NCBI GenBank assembly: GCA_013339895.1
Contig: JABACO010000016.1
Location: forward strand, 3,243,767 to 3,307,766
From: Ephydatia muelleri
Taxonomy: Eukaryota > Porifera > Demospongiae > Spongillida > Spongillidae
Length of the DNA: 64,000 nt
Direction: 5' to 3'
Shown piece by piece: positions 56,801 through 64,000 of the stretch. Position 1 is the first letter of the stretch, and each line of letters begins with the position of its first letter. The notes under the pieces were generated by a model, which worked only from the letters and a program-made list of their open reading frames with translations, did not search any database and was not told the DNA's origin. Both the position numbers and the translations under genes were made by a program.

Positions 56801-58383
56801 AGTCCGTTATGAAATAAAATTTGTTTTTAGATACAAGGGGAATTGTAGGGCTATGTTTAGTACCATGTTGGGTGTATCAGCGTACCGTAACCCCAAAAAT
56901 ATACTATTAACCTAGAATACTGAGCGTACATTTTGCTTGTTGCATTCTGTCATTAAACAAGCTCTATATGTTTTCACCTTTCTCTTCTTATACATGACTT
57001 CACAATCATCCTATATCAGGAGGTAAGTTATGCATGTGGATATTTGTATTCTGTAATGATTCTTTTACATATTGACTATGATGGTGTGGTATGCAATGTG
57101 ATAATGAAGCATGCCAATAGAGTTAATAGTGTATTGTGTATTGATTTCTTCCCATTCAAAATAAATAGGTCATGTTTGCACATAAGTAGTAGATAGTGGT
57201 GCAAAGCTTCCTTGTATGCAAGCGTTTTAAAAGTGTCTTTGGGATTCAGAAAATTGACTGTGGTGTTGTTGTAGAATTTTATACCCAGCACGTGATGATT
57301 GTTTAGTATGTGCACATGTGCTAAAGCTTGCTGCCCTTTTCGTTCCACCTTTGGTCTGTATAGCAGCCTAGTGCTGGTTGTTTGGATACGTTCAGAAGTT
57401 TGTTAGATAGCGCAAACGAGCCTATCATGCCATCACAAGTTTTACTTAAGCCTTAGGTATCACTTTGAAACACATCTATGAAGCACAAGAATGGATGTCA
57501 TTGTGTCATTGTCAGAACGGTCAAAGTTCAGTCCGTTATGAAATGAAATTTTTTTTTAGATACAAGGGGAATTGTAGGGCTATGTTTAGTACCATGTTGG
57601 GTGTATCAGCGTACCGTAACCCAAAAATATACTATTAACCTAGAATACTGAGCGTACATTTTGCTTGTTGCATTCTGTCATTAAACAAGCTCTATATGTT
57701 TTCACCTTTCTCTTATGCATGACTTCACAATCATCCTATATCAGATGCATGTGGATATATGTATTCTGTAACAATTCTTTTACATATTGACTATGATGGT
57801 GTGGAATGCTACAGTGTATGAGATAATGAAGCATGCCAATAGAGTTAATAGTGTATTCTGTATTGATTTCTTCCCATTCAAAATGCATGTGACATATTTG
57901 CAATGTGGGTACATAAGTAGTAGATAGTGGTGCAATGAATGTGCTGAGCTTCCTTATATGCTAGAGTTTTAAATGTGTCTTTGGGATTTAGAAGATTGAC
58001 TTTGTGTTGTAGAATTTTATGCCCACCACGTGATGATTGTTTAGTATGTGCACATGTGCTAAAGCTTGCTGCCCTTCTCGTTCCACCTTTGGTCTGTATA
58101 GCTGCCTAGTGCTGGTTGTTTGGATACGTTCAGAAGTTTGTTAGGTAGCGCAAACGAGCCTATCATGACATCACAAGTTTTAGTTAAGCCTTAGGTATCA
58201 CTTTGAAACACATCTATGAAGCACAAGAATGGATGTCATTGTGTCATTGTCAGAACTGTTAAAGTAGTAGATAGTGGTGCAAAGCTTCCTTGTATGCTAG
58301 CGTTTTAAATGTGTCTTTGGGATTCAGAAGATTGACTGTATGTTGTTGTAGAATTTTATGCCCAGCACGTGATCATTGTTTAG
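47829..58383 (+). repeat. Tandem array of about 740-bp intron-shaped units
   Basis: About 13 head-to-tail units. Each begins GTAAGTTATGCATGTGGATA. Internal landmarks are TGACTATGATGGTG, GCATGCCAATAGAGTTAATA, GCAAAGCTTCC and GTTTGGATACGTTCAGAAG. Each ends with a pyrimidine tract (TCTTTCTCTTCTT), an A-rich stretch and CCTATATCAG. Unit starts after the trinucleotides are at 48,723, 49,467, 50,671, 51,897, 52,608, 53,362, 54,075, 54,797, 55,525, 56,275 and 57,023; the last boundary (57,744) has lost its GTAAGTT. Spacings are 711-754 bp except for two of 1,204 and 1,226 bp, which contain an extra partial unit. Units look 90-98 percent identical. Small frames inside are not conserved and I do not call them genes. 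Confidence 0.93.
48717..57022 (+). other. Splice-like junctions CAG-NNN-GTAAGT between array units (possible 3-nt microexons)
   Basis: At every intact unit boundary a 3' splice-site-like CAG is followed by three bases and then GTAAGT. The bases are AAG (48,720), CCG (49,464), GTG (50,668), GAG (51,894), TAT (52,605), TGG (53,359), GAG (54,072), AGG (54,794), TGG (55,522), TTG (56,272) and GAG (57,020). The same arrangement occurs in diverged modules further on: GGG (60,726), ATG (62,470) and TTG (63,666). Three nucleotides would add one codon each, or act as stepping points for recursive splicing. Function is inferred; the pattern itself is directly visible. Confidence 0.6.
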
Positions 58384-59575
58384 TTTGTTGAAATTTATAA
58401 TCTTCATACAACCTGATAGATACTTCATATTGACCAAATTAAATTATAACGTATAAAAGTCATGACAGTACGTTCCCCTTTAATTCACTGTCTCCACACT
58501 GTCAAAGTTTGAAATCTGGTCACACCAACAACGTTCCCTGGAGTAGTACCTGGTAGTACGGATGGTCTCGCAGCCATTTGTATTGCCAAATACGCCCATT
58601 TTAACTTAGCCCCACAATACATACATTTTAAACCAGTTCTATACGTTGACAATCCAGTTCTGCATGTTCTTACTGGCACAAACCATTGACATGATTCTAG
58701 TGCTATCCCAGCTGACCTACCGGATTGCATAACTCTAACACCCCCTACTTTACTCATGATTTCTGCTTCCTATCTATTTCAAGATTTATCCAATGACACA
58801 GACCTGATTGTTTCATCCAACAACGTCATATATGAAGTGCTGTTGGCTACAATGTTTGATTTACTAACTACACAATAGTGTTGTTCTTGAGCAGTGGGAG
58901 ACCCGAATGGGCTAGTAGCAACTGATGGCTCTGCATGAACTTCCAGCACTCAATCATGCTCCATGGCTTTCATGGTCTGTGTCTTCCAGCATTGCCACAC
59001 AATATGTAGCCTACTAGGAACCTACAATAAGATTGCTTCTCTACCTATAAAGAGTTGCCTCTACTGCAAGTCAACCACACAATAAATCTGTGTAAAAAAT
59101 GGCTGCACTCAACAACATGCACTGTGTAAGTGCTCCAGTGACCAGGACAAGAAACATGCAACTGAAGGTCTCCAATAGAAAGGCTAACACGTACCTGCCT
59201 CATTATTTCCTGTACCTTACCATTAACCATGACTATGGATTGTGAAGGTAGACTTGGCCTCCTAAATCCATTGTTTGCTCTCACAAGTCTACCCTAACCA
59301 AATGTACCATTGATCCAGTATGTTCTAGCATTTTAGTAGGCACACCATTCCTCTAAATGCTACCAAAACTAATGGCTTCTGCATTGGTCGATACACAGGC
59401 ATCACTCCTTGATCATCTTGGGGTGATATATTCTTTGTGCTGCCCCTTATGGATGTGTCCTTCACCGCCTTGTGAGCAGACTATTTGCTGCTTCTGGTGA
59501 GGCTCTCGACCATTTTGGATTTTGCAGCTGTACCTTGTTCGTGAAATGCAATCTTGTTGACTCTACTTCAGCCTC

Positions 59576-59607
<32 letters not shown>

Positions 59608-60352
59608 ACCCAATAGAATCCACAGCAGCCACCACCTTAGTGCCATGCTTTCTTTGTCGCAGGTATCTCCACTGACAAAGTGCTTTTTAAGCTGCCCCTA
59701 TTGTGTTCACCTGTAACGGTTTGAGCCAGAGCACGATGTCCCTCGTCCAGGGAATTTCGATGGTCGAGGAAAACTAGTACAACTCATTGACCACCCAGCC
59801 TGTGGGTCTTCTCTGATTTACACAAATCTTTCCATATCAATCGTATTCTGTTATAGCTATTGCATTATCTTGTTAGGAAGTACATGTACAATGCATTTGT
59901 AAACATTAAAATGCATTTGTAAACATTATTTGCATCACTCTAGTGTTACAAGCATCATACCTAGTGGTCACACAATATCAGTGCTGAAATAGTTGCATAA
60001 TTTATGCTGTCCCAGACTGTTGTATTGTGTCCCCTTGAATGTGGCTTTGTCATTGGACATTCGTCTTCACACAAAAGAAGCAGGAATAGATACATATTCA
60101 TGACACCAGGTTGTATATGGAACTGGTGGATGAAGAGTCATAATATCAGCAATACATGCCAGAGAAGTAGTAAACATTTATAGATAAGAGGAAGTTACCC
60201 AATGATTGGATAGAGTGTGCACATCTATATGCTACCTTCTCTCACTGCCCTATCCTATTGTAAGTTCCATGCAGTAATGTAAAAGTTAGAAAGGATTCCT
60301 TTATAGCTGCTGATGGAAAGGGGGATGTTGAACTTTATGTTATTGAATACAG
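58384..60352. other. Unique region with two unrecognised minus-strand frames
   Basis: 58,485-58,757 (minus) is a 90-codon frame with several Cys and the duplicated TCRTGLSTYRTGLKC. 59,045-59,284 (minus) contains an open stretch ending at a GTACGTG donor near 59,197 and could be an exon. Neither is recognised. 59,880-60,352 aligns loosely with 61,690-62,069, as the sequence leading up to the two ankyrin exons. Confidence 0.35.
59577..59607. repeat. Poly-C tract (31 bp)
   Basis: Uninterrupted C run; the length in the assembly may be unreliable. Confidence 0.95.
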
Positions 60353-60433
60353 ACCCCTCTGGATGCTGCTGCTAGAAAAGGTGATATATCTGAGGTGGAG
60401 AGTCTTTTGAAGGATGGAGCTAATGTAAATAAA
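60353..60433 (+). CDS. Ankyrin-repeat exon 1
   Basis: An 81-nt exon in phase 0, between an AATACAG acceptor and a GTGAGT donor. It encodes TPLDAAARKGDISEVESLLK followed by DGANVNK, matching the ankyrin consensus from TPLH to the end of the second helix and loop. The six residues that normally complete a 33-residue repeat are not in this exon. The exon sits in a module of about 1.7 kb that is repeated with the next ankyrin exon. Ankyrin repeats bind proteins; the rest of the gene is not visible. Confidence 0.75.
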
Positions 60434-61137
60434 GTGAGTCTCTTTCTGTGTGCAACTCCTGTCTAGTGATGAAGTTATGAGATACATTGCTATCACTCAA
60501 TTTGAGACATTAGGGTCATGTCAGTCTTCAGCACTGAGGAATGTGTAGTTTTATTGGATGTTTCACTCTATTTCCTACATATGTAAACATGTATATGCTG
60601 TGATTGGCCCCAGACCCTGCAGTAAAATGTGTATAACTATTTAGCTTGTTATCTATGTGTCTTTAGTAACTGCTCCTTTTTATTTCCTCCTTTTTCATTT
60701 CATAACCACACAACGATCGTAACAGGGGGTAAGTTATGTTTGTGAAAGCTGAATATTTTACATATTGAGTAGAATTGTGTGACATGGGAGTACAGTGTAA
60801 GTATGGCAATGCTAGGGGAATTGGTAATGAGAGATGTTACAGTTTTTGTCTTTTTGTGTGTTCTGTTTTCCATGTCTTTCCTGTGTATGAATTGTGTAGT
60901 GTATATTGCACACAGCAGAAGATTGATTTCATAAGGACCTACACATCATTTAGGAAAACATCATGTAAGGCTCATGTCCTTTTTGATGTCAAACATAACA
61001 GCTCCTTTTTGAGTACTGCCTAAATATATTATCCTAACATACATGTAGCACTGTACGTATAAAATAGTGCCATATGTACAGGTGTAATAGAAAGTTGGAC
61101 TATTGAATCAGACATGCTGACGAGTACATGTAAGTGT

Positions 61138-61142
61138 GCTTG

Positions 61143-61173
<31 letters not shown>

Positions 61174-61256
61174 ATGTGTGTGCTTGTGTGTGTGTGTGTT
61201 TGTGTATGTGTGTGCTTGTGTGTATGTGTGTGTTTGTGTGTGTGTGTGTGTGTGTG
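61138..61256 (+). repeat. Imperfect (GT)n microsatellite
   Basis: GT repeats with regular GTGTTTGTG, GTATGTG and GTGCTTGTG interruptions. It lies within the ankyrin-gene module, at a place where the 740-bp array has no microsatellite. Confidence 0.95.
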
Positions 61257-62069
61257 ATAGTGTTATTTCTAATGAACCCTATGCCTAGCTCCTGATCTTT
61301 GCAAAGTACATACACATGGGCTAAAGCTTGCTGCATGCTTCTTCTACTTTTGGCAGCCTTGTGATGGATTGGTGTAGTGTGCTTAGAGTGATTGCTGCAG
61401 CACTGGATGCAGTTAGTTTAATTAGCTGCTATGTTTATCCATTCCACAATCTATTTCTGAAAACATCATTTGTCAACCTGTGCCTTAAAACCCATTGTGG
61501 CACACCATGACATCAACTTTCACATGTCTTATACTAATTATAGAACTGTAGTTTGTTCTGATTGGTTGCATTCTATTTTAAGGTTGTAGCTCATCAAATG
61601 CTCTATGTAGTGGTCACGAAATCATTCTCTTGAACGAGTGCTTTAGATTTCTTATCATGTACCTGTACTTGTATATTACCATGTTAGGAGTATTGCATTT
61701 TACTCATTACAACCCATTGAAACCATTATTTGTATCATTGCCCTCAGTGTAACAGCAATATATGTCCATGGCAAATCTTCATCAGAGCTGAAATAATAGT
61801 GTAATTTATGTTGTTCCAAACTGTTGTAGTGTATCCTTGTCATTGGGTATTTGTCTTTGCACGAGAGTCGTGACACCAGTTTGAAATCAATACAGGATGA
61901 AACATTTATAGAGAAGAGGGACTTACCCAATGATTAAATAGAGTGGAATCATTACTCCATAGAAAGGTCCTTGCAGTAGTGCAATGTTAAGGAATGAGTT
62001 CATTTTAATAGTGTACCAATGGAAAGGGTCAGTTTGGAGTATTATGGACACCTCTTTGATGATATGTAG

Positions 62070-62150
62070 TCACCACTGCATGATGCAGCTGAAAATGGTC
62101 ATACAGCTGTGGTGGAGATGCTTTTAAAAGCAGGAGCAGATGTGAATAAA
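62070..62150 (+). CDS. Ankyrin-repeat exon 2
   Basis: Also 81 nt and phase 0, with a TATGTAG acceptor and GTAAGC donor. It encodes SPLHDAAENGHTAVVEMLLK then AGADVNK, a good ankyrin consensus. It is 1,717 bp downstream of the first ankyrin exon, and the sequences before the two exons align loosely, so this gene grew by tandem duplication of an intron-exon module. As in exon 1, the residues for the beta-hairpin between VNK and the next TPLH are absent. Confidence 0.78.
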
Positions 62151-62556
62151 GTAAGCCATTTTTGCAACTGCTGTACAACTTACATTTGTTGTGGTTTGAT
62201 AATTCTTCAGCACTGAAGCATGTGTAGATGATTGCATAACTCCCTTTTTATGCACTATGCTGTACATGCTGTGATTGTCCTCAATCCTCTATTGTATCCT
62301 GTAGGGTAAGATATTCTGCAAAATTGTATTTATTTGCATATTGTGACAATGTACATGACGTGCACATTTTTCATTTTTGATATTATGTTGCTATCATGAT
62401 GCCTATAAATTTCAGCTTTTTACTATTCTTTTTCTATTTCAATGTGAACACGCAAAAATTCTATATCAGATGGTAAGTTGAGCAGATATATGTATTTAGT
62501 AGATGGAATATGCTCGTGGGGTGAGCGTAGTACAGCAGTCAGTCTTAAAGGATGAT

Positions 62557-62633
62557 CATCAACTAAAATATATCTAACACTAGAAACAGTAATACTTCTA
62601 CTGTTTCTATTGTTAGGTATATTTTAGTTGATG
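62557..62633. repeat. 35-bp inverted repeat with a 7-nt loop (hairpin)
   Basis: The arms 62,557-62,591 and 62,599-62,633 pair with two mismatches. The arms read CATCAACTAAAATATA... outwards. It lies downstream of the second ankyrin exon and would be transcribed as a stable stem if intronic. It could be a very small transposon remnant (MITE) or a microRNA-like precursor. Confidence 0.9.
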
Positions 62634-64000
62634 GGTCTTTTCTGCATATGGTTTGTACAGAGTATAGTTTGGAGTTGAGCCACTAGGAGGGATTGAGGTG
62701 CAGAAAGAGATAAAATAACTATGGTTGTGGATGTAGTGTTTCAGAACTTCCTATTTAAGGGCAGCCTCGTATCCTGGTAGCTCTCCAATAAGACAGTAAT
62801 TATTTTGTATTTTGATAGTTACTTTTATATTAGTGTGTGTTGTGTGGTGTTGTACATGCGTGTGTGTATATGTGAGGGATCATGGGATCTCCCAGTGACT
62901 TCATAGGTGTGACTTGAACCCTGTGCCGTGAGACTTGGATATCATAATAATAGGTATTGTAGTCCCTTGTATAGGTGTTATGTTAATCCCATTGTAGTAC
63001 TGTTGTAAAGTTCCGGATGCTCTTGCACCATCGCAGACTACTCGGGGTTCATACTGTGCGCATGGAAAGACTATAAAAGGCGGTGTGTGTGTTCAGTCTT
63101 GGTTCCTTGTTTTGATGTGATTGTGATCTATTTGTGTTTAAGCTATACCTCGGTTGTGCTATACATTTCGGCGAGCGCAAGCCTTACGTTGACCTAAGTG
63201 ATCCTCCACAGTATACATGTGTCCATGGTACAGCCAATTACAATGGCTCTGTTGCAAAGTATGCTAATTATATTGAGTTTTTGTATTCTTTGTTTATTAG
63301 TACATGCACGTGTTGCTGCATGCTTCTCCTTCCACCGTTTGCCTCTATAGAAGCTACCTGCTGGTTGTAAATATATGTTTGGTGTTTTTTATCACATGAT
63401 AAAACGTCAAGAATATCTAGTACATATAGTTGAAGAGTTTGTACTGTATATTGGTTGGATGAATCATTTCTATGCGCATGGAAACATGCATAAACATGCT
63501 GGTGATTGTCCTATGAGCCGGTTATATTGCATGGATCTACGGTAATAGTGTTTTGCAAAGTGAGCACATATTTTGTTTTTAATTAAAATTTTGTTTGTTG
63601 CATGATGTCATTACGTAAATCCCACTACCTTTTCCTATGTATGAATGCGCAAACGTCCTACACAGTTGGTAAGTTATGCATGTATGAGATCATGGCCATG
63701 AAACGCATACATTATAAAAACTTTCCAGTACACCTAATGCTTGTGCTGAAGAGTATGGCTGATAAACATTCAGTGCCTTACAACTATTTGACAGATAATC
63801 TGATTCTCATTGCGTGAAAATCGCTGTGTTAGACGATATTTCAGACTTGTAGAATATCAAACAAATTGAAACCTTGAAAATAAATACCAAGGTTAGGTTC
63901 TATTCGCATGATCCGATTACAATAATAAATGACTGTATAATAATAAAAATAAATAATACTAGATGCTGTGTTGTAAGTGTAATTGAGTCAACGGGCACTG
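62634..64000. other. Diverged module sequence, no further ankyrin exon seen
   Basis: 63,270-63,360 matches the module's GCTGC, ATGCTTCTCCTTCCACC and CCTCTATAG block (as at 29,640-29,680). A CACAG-TTG-GTAAGTTATGCATG junction lies at 63,661-63,680. No ankyrin exon was found after 62,150 within the window. Confidence 0.45.

Noticed and set aside
48720..57022. The triplets as 3-bp target-site duplications of inserted elements
   Set aside because: A target duplication would give the same triplet on both sides of a unit; neighbouring triplets differ in most cases.
48706..57348. Small frames recurring in the 740-bp units (for example MQICHMHFEWEEINTQYTIN on the minus strand)
   Set aside because: The frames change length and sequence between units through indels, and the units are better explained as intron-shaped repeats.
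48001..58383. CRISPR-like array (repeats with variable spacers)
   Set aside because: The repeat is about 740 bp and the variable part is 3 nt. There are no cas genes and the context is eukaryotic.

Overview
This window looks like a gene-poor, transposon-rich stretch of an invertebrate animal genome. A demosponge is my best guess, not a proof. The reasons are AT-rich DNA with short GT-AG introns, ankyrin repeats carried one per exon, a HECT ligase resembling the expanded invertebrate G2E3-like set, and transposon families I associate with sponges and cnidarians. No bacterial operons, tRNA, rRNA or CRISPR were seen.

Layout. 1.37-2.82 kb: a weak multi-exon gene model on the minus strand. 3.10-5.53 kb: a decayed hAT transposon. 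6.19-9.68 kb: a decayed, intron-containing element whose N-terminal part has the zinc-finger/RING/zinc-finger order of RAG1 (N-RAG-TP type). 10.67-11.79 kb: the 5' remnant of a Ty3/gypsy-type LTR element. 12.43-24.07 kb: a large, interrupted inverted repeat. Its left arm was later split by a complete Ty3/gypsy element (13,085-18,012) with two identical 124-bp LTRs, a tRNA-Ser primer site and two frame breaks in pol. 18-22 kb also holds several minisatellites. 24.2-25.2 kb has two fragments of reverse-transcriptase-associated proteins. 26,867-27,929 is a non-autonomous DNA element with terminal inverted repeats.

30,237-47,828 is a 17.6-kb block with TTAA on both sides and related inverted termini, sitting inside one unit of a satellite-like repeat. 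It contains a 1,310-codon DDE-like transposase gene broken by two stops, an intact spliced 508-aa integrase-type transposase and a deletion derivative of that element in inverted orientation. It also contains a multi-exon HECT-domain ubiquitin ligase gene with a piggyBac-type element in one intron (itself containing a second TTAA-bounded element with an intact 665-aa transposase), and retrotransposon fragments.

47.8-58.4 kb is a tandem array of about 740-bp units. Each unit begins GTAAGT and ends with a pyrimidine tract plus CAG, so each is shaped like an intron. Consecutive units are separated by exactly three nucleotides, which vary strongly while the flanks are nearly identical. Diverged relatives of the same module lie between single-repeat ankyrin exons at 60.35 and 62.07 kb. 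This array is the most unusual feature of the window.
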